Below, in pieces: positions 1-8,776 of a stretch of 64,000 nt of DNA. Source of the DNA: Bacteroidales bacterium (GTDB lineage: Bacteria > Bacteroidota > Bacteroidia > Bacteroidales > UBA932); contig JAFXPV010000007.1 in the NCBI GenBank assembly GCA_017527625.1, forward strand, positions 1 to 64,000. Direction: 5' to 3'. The translations under genes were made by a program, and so were the position numbers. Below the pieces are notes generated by a model that saw only the letters and a program-made list of their open reading frames with translations, was not told the DNA's origin and made no database searches. Numbering within the stretch: position 1 is the stretch's first letter; each line of letters starts with the position of its first letter.

Positions 1-1
1 C

Positions 2-703
2 GGACTGAGGGCTGACAACCATGCAAAGACCGGTCTGGAACGCGTGCCTCAGGGCGGTCTGGCATTCCGCATAGGTAAAGGCGAGCTGAAGGCTATGGTA
101 AGCAAGGGCTTCCGCAGACCGACCATCAAAGATATGTACCTGTTCCGTCCGGCAAATCCTGACCTTGAGCCGGAGCGCATAATGAACTACGAACTGGCCT
201 GGAAGGCTCCTGCAGGAGACTTTGTTACATACGGCCTGAACGTGTTCTACCTCAAGGGCCGCAATATGATCCAGACCCAGATGGTCAACGGTATGCCCCG
301 CAATGTCAACACAGGTCCCATCGAAAACTCGGGCGTAGAACTGGAACTTCGCTGGCACATAAGCGGCAGCTTGAACCTCGTCACCAACGGCAGCTGGCTC
401 CATATGCGCAACCCGGTTGTCGGGGCGCCTGAAATCACCGCCTATGCCGGACTGGAATTCCACAGGGAGAAGTTCCGCGTCAGCGCGGGCGGTATGGAAG
501 TGGCCGGTCTTTACACGGTTGCCGGCCAGAATCCGGTCAAGGATAATTTCTTTCTGCTGAATCTCAATGCCAGCTACCAGCTGACTCCCTGGCTGGGAAT
601 ATGGGCCCGCGGCGACAACCTCCTCAACCAGAAATATGAAATCAACGCAGGATATCCTATGCCCGGCATCAACTTTATGGCTGGTTTGTCATTGACGCTG
701 TAA
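2..703 (+). CDS. TonB-dependent receptor, C-terminal part (5' end outside window)
   Basis: The reading frame is open to the left edge; the first in-window Val/Met codons lie inside the protein, so this is the last ~233 residues of a longer gene. The visible part is outer-membrane beta-barrel: the segments FRRPTIKDMYLF and NPDLEPERIMNYE match the conserved late-barrel region of TonB receptors of the BtuB/CirA/FepA type, in which substrate enters the periplasm using TonB-ExbBD energy. It ends with an amphipathic final strand (GINFMAGLSLTL) whose last residue is Leu rather than the usual aromatic. The plug and TonB box are not present here, so substrate cannot be judged. It is not accompanied by a SusD gene on its 3' side. 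Confidence 0.85.
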   Translation, partial: GLRADNHAKTGLERVPQGGLAFRIGKGELKAMVSKGFRRPTIKDMYLFRPANPDLEPERIMNYELAWKAPAGDFVTYGLNVFYLKGRNMIQTQMVNGMPRNVNTGPIENSGVELELRWHISGSLNLVTNGSWLHMRNPVVGAPEITAYAGLEFHREKFRVSAGGMEVAGLYTVAGQNPVKDNFFLLNLNASYQLTPWLGIWARGDNLLNQKYEINAGYPMPGINFMAGLSLTL

Positions 704-753
704 GCATTTCCTGCAAAAAAATTGCTAATTTCGGCCGGAACAATCCTTCAAAA

Positions 754-1410
754 ATGGAAATCCGGCCGATTGCTTTTTTCAAATCTCCCGTTGCCGGGAA
801 GTTCGGAGTCCCGAGGCAGAGCGGAATAGCCCCGGACCTCAGGGGTGAGGTGCGGTTTGTCGCCCCTTATGACAACCCTGACGCTCTGCGCGGCCTCGAG
901 GGCTTCGATTATGTCTGGTTGATATGGGAATTCTCGCTGAACGGCCCTTCGGCAAACCTCACCGTGCGTCCTCCGCGGCTTGGCGGCAACGAGCGTGTCG
1001 GCGTGTTTGCCAGCCGTTCTCCTTTCCGTCCGAATCCCCTCGGCCTTTCCAGTGTCCGCATTGAATCCATTGAGCCTGACGGAGGGATAATACACGTGCT
1101 GGGAGCCGACCTTGCCGACGGCACGCCCATCTATGACGTCAAACCCTACGTCGCCTATTCTGACAGCCATCCTGACGCCCGCAACGGCTTTGTGGATGCC
1201 AACGAATGGACGTCCCTGAAGGTGGAAGTGCCTTCCGCCCTTGCAGCGCGGCTCACGGATGAAGAGCTCTGCGGCCTGAAGCAGGTGCTCGCCTGCGACC
1301 CCCGTCCCCAGTATATCGACGATCCTGAACGCGAATATGGCCTTTACTATGCCGGCAGGAATGTCAGATTCAGGGTGAAGGACGGCGTCGTTTTTTTAAT
1401 ATCTTTGTAG
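754..1410 (+). CDS. trmO: tRNA (N6-threonylcarbamoyladenosine(37)-N6)-methyltransferase TrmO
   Basis: This 218-residue protein belongs to the TrmO/TsaA (YaeB) family, which methylates t6A37 in certain threonine tRNAs using S-adenosylmethionine. The family signature is clear: an N-terminal PIAFFKSP segment, then RLGGNERVGVFASRSPFRPN at about residues 75-95, followed by the DGTPIYDVKPYV strand. Length is close to the usual 220-235 residues and it carries the C-terminal extension seen in the E. coli protein. It stands alone 50 bp after the receptor gene. The start is the ATG before EIRPIAFF. A promoter box for the next gene overlaps its stop codon. Confidence 0.93.
   Translation: MEIRPIAFFKSPVAGKFGVPRQSGIAPDLRGEVRFVAPYDNPDALRGLEGFDYVWLIWEFSLNGPSANLTVRPPRLGGNERVGVFASRSPFRPNPLGLSSVRIESIEPDGGIIHVLGADLADGTPIYDVKPYVAYSDSHPDARNGFVDANEWTSLKVEVPSALAARLTDEELCGLKQVLACDPRPQYIDDPEREYGLYYAGRNVRFRVKDGVVFLISL
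1400..1407 (+). promoter_or_regulatory. Bacteroidetes -7 box (TATCTTTG) for the DUF362 gene
   Basis: TATCTTTG matches the Bacteroidetes sigma-ABfr -7 consensus TAnnTTTG and lies 23 nt before the ATG at 1431, overlapping the 3' end of trmO. No clear -33 TTTG was demanded for this call. Confidence 0.5.
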
Positions 1411-1430
1411 AAACAAAATACCTGATCACT

Positions 1431-2432
1431 ATGCAAGAAAAACCCATACCCGGAACCGGCGGGGATATATATGTCCCCTACAACAAGCGCAGCGGAAACG
1501 AATCCATAGTCTATTTTACACGCAACCTGAATGCGGCCGGCCTTCTCAAGGCCTACGATAAAATCAGCGCAAACCTGACCGGCAAGGTCGGCGTGAAGCT
1601 TCACACCGGCGAGCCGCACGGTCCCAACATCATCCCGCGCCCCTGGGTCAGGAACCTTATAAACAAACGTCTGCCCGACGCGAACATTATCGAGACAAAC
1701 ACTTTTTATGAAGGCGACCGCGACACTACCGCCAAACACCTTGAAACTGTCCGCATCAACGGCTGGAATTTCTGCCCCGTGGACATAATGGATGCCGATG
1801 GTACTGCCTGGCTGCCTGTAGAAGGCGGAAAATGGTTCGACCGTATGAGCGTGGGCAAAAATCTGCTGAACTACGACTCAATGCTGGCCCTTACTCATTT
1901 CAAAGGCCACGTCTGCGGCGGTTTCGGCGGCTCCAACAAGAACATCGGCATCGGCTGCGCCGACGGCAAGGTCGGCAAGTGTATGATCCATTCGACTCCC
2001 GGACAGGATGATCCCTGGGACATCGTGGAGGAAGAGTTTATGGAGAAGATGACCGAGTCTACTAAGGCGACGGTCGACCACTTCGGCAAGAAGGTGGCCT
2101 ACATCAATGTGATGCGCAATATGTCGGTATCCTGCGACTGTGAAGGCGTGATGGCCGAGCCGGTAGTGACTCCGAACGTAGGCATACTTGCCTCGCTCGA
2201 CATACTGGCAATCGACCAGGCCTGCATCGATATCCTATACGCAATGACCAGGAAGGAACGTCACGCCCTTCAGGAGAGGATTGAAACCCGCCACGGACAC
2301 AGGCAGCTTTCGTATATGGAAGAACTCGGGATGGGCAACCGCCGTTATGTCCTCATAGACCTGGACAACGGCTGCGAGAGAATGTATCCCAAGGATGCTG
2401 TGTACAATCTCAAGCCTTTCGGCACCAAATAA
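1431..2432 (+). CDS. DUF362 domain-containing protein
   Basis: A 333-residue DUF362 family protein. The family is widespread in anaerobes and often linked to iron-sulfur clusters, but its reaction is not established. Visible family features are the N-terminal strand VGVKLHTGEPHG, the LTHFKGHVCGGFGGSNKNIG motif (about residues 155-173) and a cysteine-rich stretch (KCMIHS, SCDCEG) that could bind metal. No signal peptide, so it is probably cytoplasmic. No separate 2x[4Fe-4S] ferredoxin domain is attached, unlike longer DUF362 members. The start ATG at 1431 follows a TATCTTTG promoter box. Function is left open. Confidence 0.85.
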   Translation: MQEKPIPGTGGDIYVPYNKRSGNESIVYFTRNLNAAGLLKAYDKISANLTGKVGVKLHTGEPHGPNIIPRPWVRNLINKRLPDANIIETNTFYEGDRDTTAKHLETVRINGWNFCPVDIMDADGTAWLPVEGGKWFDRMSVGKNLLNYDSMLALTHFKGHVCGGFGGSNKNIGIGCADGKVGKCMIHSTPGQDDPWDIVEEEFMEKMTESTKATVDHFGKKVAYINVMRNMSVSCDCEGVMAEPVVTPNVGILASLDILAIDQACIDILYAMTRKERHALQERIETRHGHRQLSYMEELGMGNRRYVLIDLDNGCERMYPKDAVYNLKPFGTK

Positions 2433-2435
2433 CTG

Positions 2436-2771
2436 TCAGGCGCGGTCGGGGACGACGGCGAAGAACACTACGGGAATGTCGCCGTCATTGACGAAACCGT
2501 GGGTTTCGCCTTCTTCGCAATAGTGGACCTGGCCAGCGCAGATGTCTTCGCGAATTCCGTCTGTCAGGAAATGACCCTTGCCCTGCATTACGAGGATTTC
2601 CTCGCTGTTGCCGTGGTGAGGGTGCAGTCCTATTGAGGATCCGACAGGGATTGTAATCTGCATAACCTTGACCTTGCCGTCGGCGACGGCTGTCTTGATG
2701 AGCACTTCACCTTCACCGCCTTTGAAATTGGGGTTGGCGACAGCGTCTATCTTGTTGAAATCTATGACCAT
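2436..2771 (-). CDS. Cupin domain protein
   Basis: A 111-residue single-domain cupin. The two cupin motifs are visible: motif 1 around residues 46-65 (GSSIGLHPHHGNSEEILVMQ, giving the two His and the Glu metal ligands) and motif 2 around residues 83-98 (VHYCEEGETHGFVNDG, giving the third His). Such small cupins bind a divalent metal or act as sugar isomerase or sensor modules; no substrate can be assigned. It is convergent with the DUF362 gene, 3 bp away, and lies 17 bp downstream of dtd on the same strand, so dtd and this gene are probably co-transcribed. Confidence 0.85.
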   Translation of the reverse strand: MVIDFNKIDAVANPNFKGGEGEVLIKTAVADGKVKVMQITIPVGSSIGLHPHHGNSEEILVMQGKGHFLTDGIREDICAGQVHYCEEGETHGFVNDGDIPVVFFAVVPDRA

Positions 2772-2788
2772 TATTCAGTTGTTTTTAC

Positions 2789-3241
2789 TCAGTCGGGGTT
2801 TTTTGTGTCGAGCCAGATCGTGACGGGACCGTCGTTGAGCAGGCTGACTTTCATATCAGCCCCGAAGATACCGCGGCCCACCGGTTTGCCGAGAGCCTGG
2901 GACAGTGCATCGCAGAAGCGGTCGTACATCGGTTCGGAAATTTCGCCGGGAGCGGCGTGGATATATGAGGGACGGTTGCCTTTCTTGCAGCTGGCCATAA
3001 GGGTGAACTGGCTGACGGAAAGGATTTCCCCTCCGGTATCCAGCACCGAACGGTTCATAACGCCTTCTTCGTCGTCGAAGATGCGCAGGTTCACTATCTT
3101 GCGCACCAGCCATTCGATGTCCTGCCCGTCGTCGTCGGCCCTGATGCCGACAAGCACCAGCAGGCCCCGGCCGATCTCGCAGACGGTCGTGCCGTCGACC
3201 TTGACGTCAGCATAAGCTACTCTTTGGATAAGCGCTCTCAT
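2789..3241 (-). CDS. dtd: D-aminoacyl-tRNA deacylase
   Basis: This 150-residue protein matches D-Tyr-tRNA deacylase (DTD), which hydrolyses D-amino acids mischarged on tRNA and so keeps D-residues out of proteins. The start MRALIQRV is the usual DTD N-terminus, so the ATG at 3241 was chosen over an upstream ATG that would add 11 residues. The signature [17 protein letters not shown] motif is at about residues 77-93, and the C-terminal Gly-Pro motif reads [11 protein letters not shown] instead of the more common NGPVTF. A TATCTTTG box lies 21 nt upstream, divergent to the patatin promoter. Confidence 0.95.
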   Translation of the reverse strand: MRALIQRVAYADVKVDGTTVCEIGRGLLVLVGIRADDDGQDIEWLVRKIVNLRIFDDEEGVMNRSVLDTGGEILSVSQFTLMASCKKGNRPSYIHAAPGEISEPMYDRFCDALSQALGKPVGRGIFGADMKVSLLNDGPVTIWLDTKNPD

Positions 3242-3262
3242 TGTTTTTGGCTCAGACGGCTG

Positions 3263-3270
3263 CAAAGATA
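3263..3270 (-). promoter_or_regulatory. -7 box TATCTTTG for dtd
   Basis: On the minus strand this reads TATCTTTG, the Bacteroidetes -7 consensus, 21 nt before the dtd ATG. It forms a divergent pair with the patatin promoter box only about 20 bp away. Confidence 0.55.
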
Positions 3271-3291
3271 TCAATTTCGTCGGAACTTGTG

Positions 3292-3299
3292 TATCTTTG
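3292..3299 (+). promoter_or_regulatory. -7 box TATCTTTG for patatin gene, predicting a leaderless mRNA
   Basis: TATCTTTG ends only 7 nt before the patatin ATG at 3307. Since Bacteroidetes transcription starts about 6-7 nt after this box, the mRNA would begin at or next to the start codon. Confidence 0.55.
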
Positions 3300-3306
3300 C
3301 GGCCCT

Positions 3307-4149
3307 ATGAAACGGTTTTTCAAAAAAGACAAGAAATATAAGACAGGCTTTGCATTCAGCGGCGGTGGAGCGAAAGGTGCTGCTCACTGCGGCGCGCTGC
3401 AAGCCCTTTATGAATTCGGCGTCAAGGCTGACATCGTGGCCGGCACCAGCGCCGGCAGCATAGCAGCAACTCTGTATGCGTCCGGGATGAGCCCGGTGGA
3501 AATCACCGACAATTTCAGCAACCTGGATTTCCGCGACCTTCTCGGCACCCAGCTCCCCAAAGGCGGTATGTTCGACACCAAACCTCTGGTCAGGCATCTG
3601 AAGAAGATAATCCCGTACGAGAGACTGGAAGACCTTCCCGTCAGGACGATGGTGGTGGCGACAAGCCTCGAGCGTGGTGCTGTCCGCTTCTTCGAGGATG
3701 GGGAGATCGCGCCGCGGGTCGCAGCTTCCTGCTCCATCCCGCTGATCTATCAGCCGGTGAAGATAGATGGCGAGCATTATGTCGACGGTGGTGTGCTTAT
3801 GAACCTGCCGGTGTCGGCGCTGCGTGACAAGTGCGAGAAGGTGATAGCCCTGAATCTGCACCAGGCAGGTGAAATCCGCTACCGCGACAGCCTTTATAGC
3901 GTCGCAATGAGGTCTTTCACCCTTATGTTCCTGTCAAACATTATGGAAGATGCGGCCAGGGCTGATATGGTCATAGATATCGACACTTCTTCATACAGCG
4001 CCTATGACCTGAGCAACATAGAGTCCCTGTTCTATCTCGGATACAACGCGGCGGTGAAAGCCCTTGAGGAGAACGGATACAAACGCGTTATGCCCCGGCA
4101 GGCGCTGAGGCATACACGCAAGGAACTGACAAGTGCCAGGGAATCTTAA
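3307..4149 (+). CDS. Patatin-like phospholipase family protein
   Basis: A 280-residue patatin-family serine lipid acyl hydrolase. The oxyanion loop is SGGGAKG (residues 18-24), the nucleophile elbow is GTSAGS with Ser48, and the catalytic Asp lies in the YVDGGVLMNLP motif near residue 160, so the Ser-Asp dyad is complete. There is no signal peptide in the chosen form; the ATG at 3307 was taken because the promoter box is directly in front of it and an upstream in-frame start would lie inside that promoter. Bacterial members cleave phospholipids or other acyl lipids; the substrate here is unknown. Confidence 0.9.
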   Translation: MKRFFKKDKKYKTGFAFSGGGAKGAAHCGALQALYEFGVKADIVAGTSAGSIAATLYASGMSPVEITDNFSNLDFRDLLGTQLPKGGMFDTKPLVRHLKKIIPYERLEDLPVRTMVVATSLERGAVRFFEDGEIAPRVAASCSIPLIYQPVKIDGEHYVDGGVLMNLPVSALRDKCEKVIALNLHQAGEIRYRDSLYSVAMRSFTLMFLSNIMEDAARADMVIDIDTSSYSAYDLSNIESLFYLGYNAAVKALEENGYKRVMPRQALRHTRKELTSARES

Positions 4150-4158
4150 AGGCTGCCG

Positions 4159-4638
4159 TCAGGGCAGATACATCTCGCCGGTGTAGGATATCTTCTCCCT
4201 GTTCCTCGAAGAAACAGAAATGAATGCGCTGCCGTTGGCGGTGATGTTGATGGTATAGAAGAATACGTCTTCGTCATTGGCAACGCCGATTGCGATGTCG
4301 TGTCCTCCTCCGGTGGTGGAGATGTCGTGGTAAGTGTTGATCTTGGCAGTGAAATCAAGACCTTTGCCTCCGCCGTAAGGCAGGTTGTAAGCACGGCCGA
4401 AATAGGGCAGGTAGGAGACGAGAGTGTCGCCTTTCACCTGGACTGAATAGTTGCTGACCGCTCTTGCGGGCCCCATAGTAGGGATCATAAGCTGGATGTA
4501 GATGCTGTAATCCTTGTCGGCCAGTTTCTGCTGGACGAGGGCCTCGTCATCTTCCGTGGTCCTGTTGGCTGCACCGCAGGCAGAAACGGTAATTACTGCT
4601 GCAATTCCTGCAAGCAGGAAGAAAATGAAGCGTTTCAT
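4159..4638 (-). CDS. DUF4251 domain-containing lipoprotein
   Basis: A 159-residue putative lipoprotein. The signal sequence ends in a lipobox with Cys21 (VSAC), so it should be lipid-anchored. The rest matches DUF4251, a Bacteroidetes family of unknown function: the hallmark YFGRAYNLPYGGGKGLDF segment is at about residues 79-96, followed by beta-rich sequence ending ISYTGEMYLP. It is convergent with the patatin gene (9 bp) and divergent from the GH125 gene. Confidence 0.85.
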   Translation of the reverse strand: MKRFIFFLLAGIAAVITVSACGAANRTTEDDEALVQQKLADKDYSIYIQLMIPTMGPARAVSNYSVQVKGDTLVSYLPYFGRAYNLPYGGGKGLDFTAKINTYHDISTTGGGHDIAIGVANDEDVFFYTINITANGSAFISVSSRNREKISYTGEMYLP

Positions 4639-4709
4639 TGTAGAGTGTTTTAGGTTAATTCAAATCTACTGAATTTTTCCGTAAATTCGAAGCATAAAAA
4701 CCAATATCG

Positions 4710-6119
4710 ATGAAACGAATACTGACCTTGCTCGTCCTGCTGCTTTCCGCTTTTGCAGCCTCAGCCCAAAACTATCCTTCACAACGTCCTGCCGAGCGTG
4801 ACCGTCTGTTCCGCTCCACTGCCGTCGAGGCCAAGATAGCCGAGGTGACGGCTCTGCTGACCAACCCCAAACTCGCGTGGATGTTTTCGAACTGTTTCCC
4901 CAACACCCTCGATACCACCGTTCATTTCGGAAAGGACAAGGACGGCAAGCCGCGCACTTTCGTTTATACGGGCGATATCCACGCTATGTGGCTTCGTGAC
5001 TCCGGCGCCCAGGTATGGCCCTATGTCCAGCTTGCAAATGACGACCCGCAGCTGAAGGAAATGCTTGCCGGAGTGATCAACTGCCAGTTCAGCCTGATAA
5101 GCATCGACCCCTATGCCAACGCATTCAACGACGGCCCGACTGGCACAGGCTGGCAGAGCGACCGCACGGATATGGATCCCAACCTGCACGAGCGCAAGTG
5201 GGAGATCGACTCCGACTGCTATCCGATCCGTCTGGCTTATCACTACTGGAAGACTACCGGCGACACGTCTGTATTCGGCGACACCTGGCTTACAGCCATC
5301 CGCCGCATCCTGACCACCTTCCGCGAGCAGCAGCGCAAGGATGGTCGCGGTCCCTACCATTTCCAGCGCGAGACTGCCGTCCAGACCGACACCAAGTCCA
5401 ACAGCGGCTGGGGCAATCCGGTGATGCCGGTGGGTCTTATCGCCTCGGCGTTCAGGCCTTCGGACGACGCGACTATGTTCGAATTCCTGATTCCCTCGAA
5501 CTTCTTTGCGGTTACTTCACTGCGCAAGGCAGCTGAGATCCTCACCACAGTGAACGGTGAGGCGGCCCTTGCGGCAGAGTGCCGTGCTCTTGCCTCTGAG
5601 GTTGAGGCAGCCCTTCGTAAATATGCAATCCACAAGCATCCCAAATACGGCAAGATATACGCTTTCGAAGTCGACGGCTACGGCAACCAGCTTCTGATGG
5701 ACGACGCCAATGTGCCGAGCCTGCTTGCGATGGCATATCTCGGTGACGTGAGCGAGAAGGATAAGATCTACCAGAACACCCGTCGCTTCGTGTGGAGCCT
5801 CGACAACCCCTATTTCTTCAAAGGCACTGCTGCTGAAGGCATCGGAGGTCCGCATATCGGCTATGATATGGTATGGCCTATGAGCATAATGATGAAGGCC
5901 TTCACCTCGCGCGACGATGCCGAAATCAAGTGGTGCATCGAGACCCTCCTCAAGACGGATGCAGGCAAAGGCTTCATCCACGAGTCATTCAACAAGGACA
6001 ATCCCGAGAAATACACCCGCGACTGGTTCGCCTGGCAGAACACGCTCTTCGGAGAGCTCATCATCAAACTTATCGACGACGGCAAGCTCAGCCTTCTGAA
6101 TTCTATAACCGTACAATAA
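4710..6119 (+). CDS. GH125 exo-alpha-1,6-mannosidase
   Basis: A 469-residue exported protein (signal peptide about residues 1-19, ending ASA-Q) of glycoside hydrolase family 125, which removes non-reducing alpha-1,6-linked mannose from N-glycans or mannans by inversion. Conserved blocks are GDIHAMWLRDSGAQVWPY, the acid-bearing KWEIDSDCYPIRLAY (candidate general acid Asp167) and GFIHESFNKDNP (candidate base Glu425 in His-Glu-Ser). Length and domain content are normal for the family. The next gene begins inside its stop codon (TAATG), so the two are translationally coupled and likely act on the same mannose-containing glycan. Confidence 0.93.
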   Translation: MKRILTLLVLLLSAFAASAQNYPSQRPAERDRLFRSTAVEAKIAEVTALLTNPKLAWMFSNCFPNTLDTTVHFGKDKDGKPRTFVYTGDIHAMWLRDSGAQVWPYVQLANDDPQLKEMLAGVINCQFSLISIDPYANAFNDGPTGTGWQSDRTDMDPNLHERKWEIDSDCYPIRLAYHYWKTTGDTSVFGDTWLTAIRRILTTFREQQRKDGRGPYHFQRETAVQTDTKSNSGWGNPVMPVGLIASAFRPSDDATMFEFLIPSNFFAVTSLRKAAEILTTVNGEAALAAECRALASEVEAALRKYAIHKHPKYGKIYAFEVDGYGNQLLMDDANVPSLLAMAYLGDVSEKDKIYQNTRRFVWSLDNPYFFKGTAAEGIGGPHIGYDMVWPMSIMMKAFTSRDDAEIKWCIETLLKTDAGKGFIHESFNKDNPEKYTRDWFAWQNTLFGELIIKLIDDGKLSLLNSITVQ

Positions 6120-8773
6120 TGAGAAGACTGTCAGCCCTCCTCGGCCTTTGCCTGCTATGCTTGCAGCTAAGCGGGCAGACTGTGCTCGATTCCAATACAA
6201 TCCACGGCGGACGATATGTCTGGCGGATGTGCCGTGCCTCTGAGGTTCATTCAACGGCAAAACAGATATCAACTCCCGGGTACGACGCCGGCTCCTGGCT
6301 GCAGGCCGTTGTGCCGGGCACTGTGCTGACTTCACTTGTTGAAAACGGAGTCTTTCCCGACCCGTATTACGGCACTGTCAACAAGTTGTCTGAGAAGCTC
6401 ATTCCGGATCTTGCCGATGCAGGCCGTGAGTTCTACACCTACTGGTTCAGGACCGAATTCGACGGTGCAGATGCCGGGACCGGGAAGCGAGTTTTCCTGC
6501 AGCCCCTCGGCATCAACTACAGGGCTGAATTCTGGCTGAACGGGCAGATGCTCGGAGCTATGACAGGTATGTTCAACGATGCAGTGATGGACGTGACAGA
6601 CTATGTCGTCCGGGACGGACGCAATGCCCTGGCCGTGCTTGTATATCCTGTCGACGAGCCGGGCCGGTGGATGCAGAAATCCTGGGGCGCTCCAGGTGAG
6701 AACCACAACGGAGGCGACGGCAAGATTGGCTGGAATGTGACTCAGCTTATGACTGCCGGCTGGGATTTTACCTTCGACGACGGTGTCCGCGACCGCAATA
6801 CCGGCATCTGGAAGTCTATACGTCTGTTTTCAAAAGGTGATGTGTCTCTCAGCAACCCTTTTGTCGTTTCAACGCTTTCCCATCCCGGATACGACAGCGC
6901 AGCGGAGACGGTCTCTGTAGAAATCGTCAACAATGTGAATGACCGCGGTTACAATGTGAACTGCCTGGTGAAGGGAGAGATCGAGGGCACCGGCATCGTC
7001 TTCGAGAAGTCCGTAAGCCTCATCCGTGGCCAGCGCAGTACCGTCACCTTCACTGCCGAAGAGTTCCCGCAGCTGGTAATCCGCTCTCCCAGGCTCTGGT
7101 GGCCAAAATACAAAGGGGAGCAGAACCTCTATAAACTGAAACTCGAAGTGTCCGTGAACGGCGAGGTAAGCGACGCTCTCGAAACTACTTTCGGCATCAG
7201 GGAAGTGACAGTGACAACTGACACTCCGGATAAATCCAAGGTGTTCATAGTCAACGGCAAAAGAATATTCATCCGTGGCAGCAACTGGATTCCGGAAGCT
7301 ATGCAGCGCACTGACGACGCCCGTATGCGCACTGAACTGGCCTACACCGCCCAGTCGGGCATCAATATGCTGCGCCTTTGGGGCGGCGGCATCGCCGAGA
7401 GCGACCTTTTCTACACTCTCTGCGACGAATATGGAATCCTGGTATGGCAAGAGTTCTGGATGACCGGAGACACCAGACATCCTCGTGACGAGGCTGTATA
7501 TTTCAACAATATGGAATCGACCGTCAAGAGAATCCGCAACCATCCGTCTCTGGCATTCTATGTATCGTCGAACGAGAGCACTGAAATGTCAGGAGCGGAG
7601 GAACTGCTGGCAAGACTGGACGGAACCCGGCCATACCAGATGCAGTCCGAATGCGACGGCATTCACGACGGCAGCCCTTACAAGCAGGTCAATCCGATGT
7701 GCCACTACACCAATACTGCTTCAGAGCGTGGAAGCCGCATCGACGGGTTTAATCCGGAATACGGAGCTCCGACCCTGCCTGTCATTGAGAACTTGCGCAA
7801 GATGATGCCCGCTGACAAACTGTGGCCGATAGACAAAGCAACGTGGGACTATCTCGACGGCAACGGTTTCCATCTGATGTCAACCCTCTATGCCGATCTT
7901 GTGAACCAGTACGGCGAATCATCTGATATTGAAGAGTTTGCCTTCAAGGGACAGGTTCTGGGCGCGATGAATGCCAAGAGCATCTGGGAGACTTGGAACT
8001 ACAACCGTCTGGACGACGGCGACCGTTTCTGCTCGGGACTGCTTTTCTGGTATCACAACAGTCCGAACGTGCAGGTATGTGCGAGAATGTGGGACTGGTA
8101 TCTGGAGCCTACCGCAGCTTTGTACCACACAATGCACGCTCTTGAACCTCTGCACGTGCAGTTCGACTATCTGAAAAATACAGTCAGTGTGATTAATGAC
8201 GGGGCTGAGGATTTCAAGGGTCTGAAAGTGACTGCGCGCTTGTATGACCTTGACAGCCGACTGGTCCGTACTTGGACTGCCACTGAGGACATTGAGGCCG
8301 ACCGGGCTGTAAACGACATCCTCCGTCTCGAATTCCCGAAAGGATTGTCAGATGTCCACTTCATCAGCCTCGAACTTGCTGATTCAAAAGGGACAGTTCT
8401 TTCAGATAATTTCTACTGGCGTTCCGACGACGAATTCGAGGGCAGGGAGAGCCTTTCGGGCCCGTGCTCGTCCGGCTTCAGCTCCCTGGAGAGAATGAAA
8501 AAAGCGGCGCTGTCCGTGAAGACCCGGAAACTCGCCGACGGCAGTATCAAAGTGGTCCTGAAGAATACTTCGGGCCGCATCGCTTTCTTCAACCGGATGC
8601 AACTGCGTGACAGCAGCGGAGAGCCGGTATGCGGCACATACTATTCAGACAATTTCTTCACTATCCTTCCTCACAGGACGATGGAGGTGACACTTCAGCC
8701 TGGTGCAGACGGGGCGTCTATATTGTTTGTCGAAGGCTGGAATACTTCCAAGACAGAGATTGCAATCCGATAA
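6119..8773 (+). CDS. GH2 beta-mannosidase / endo-beta-mannosidase-like enzyme
   Basis: An 884-residue exported GH2 protein. The start at 6119 overlaps the previous stop by one base and gives a clean signal peptide (to LSGQ, residue ~20); an open frame continues upstream but only as antisense-type sequence within GH125. Domain order: galactose-binding-like N-domain (~25-200), immunoglobulin-like domain (~210-310), TIM barrel (~315-640), C-terminal beta-domains. The barrel shows RNHPSLAFYVSSNES with candidate acid/base Glu486 and FNPEYGAP with candidate nucleophile Glu547. This pattern resembles beta-mannosidases and mannosylglycoprotein endo-beta-mannosidase more than beta-galactosidase. Pairing with GH125 supports a role on mannose glycans; exact linkage is inference. 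Confidence 0.85.
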   Translation: MRRLSALLGLCLLCLQLSGQTVLDSNTIHGGRYVWRMCRASEVHSTAKQISTPGYDAGSWLQAVVPGTVLTSLVENGVFPDPYYGTVNKLSEKLIPDLADAGREFYTYWFRTEFDGADAGTGKRVFLQPLGINYRAEFWLNGQMLGAMTGMFNDAVMDVTDYVVRDGRNALAVLVYPVDEPGRWMQKSWGAPGENHNGGDGKIGWNVTQLMTAGWDFTFDDGVRDRNTGIWKSIRLFSKGDVSLSNPFVVSTLSHPGYDSAAETVSVEIVNNVNDRGYNVNCLVKGEIEGTGIVFEKSVSLIRGQRSTVTFTAEEFPQLVIRSPRLWWPKYKGEQNLYKLKLEVSVNGEVSDALETTFGIREVTVTTDTPDKSKVFIVNGKRIFIRGSNWIPEAMQRTDDARMRTELAYTAQSGINMLRLWGGGIAESDLFYTLCDEYGILVWQEFWMTGDTRHPRDEAVYFNNMESTVKRIRNHPSLAFYVSSNESTEMSGAEELLARLDGTRPYQMQSECDGIHDGSPYKQVNPMCHYTNTASERGSRIDGFNPEYGAPTLPVIENLRKMMPADKLWPIDKATWDYLDGNGFHLMSTLYADLVNQYGESSDIEEFAFKGQVLGAMNAKSIWETWNYNRLDDGDRFCSGLLFWYHNSPNVQVCARMWDWYLEPTAALYHTMHALEPLHVQFDYLKNTVSVINDGAEDFKGLKVTARLYDLDSRLVRTWTATEDIEADRAVNDILRLEFPKGLSDVHFISLELADSKGTVLSDNFYWRSDDEFEGRESLSGPCSSGFSSLERMKKAALSVKTRKLADGSIKVVLKNTSGRIAFFNRMQLRDSSGEPVCGTYYSDNFFTILPHRTMEVTLQPGADGASILFVEGWNTSKTEIAIR

Positions 8774-8776
8774 GAC

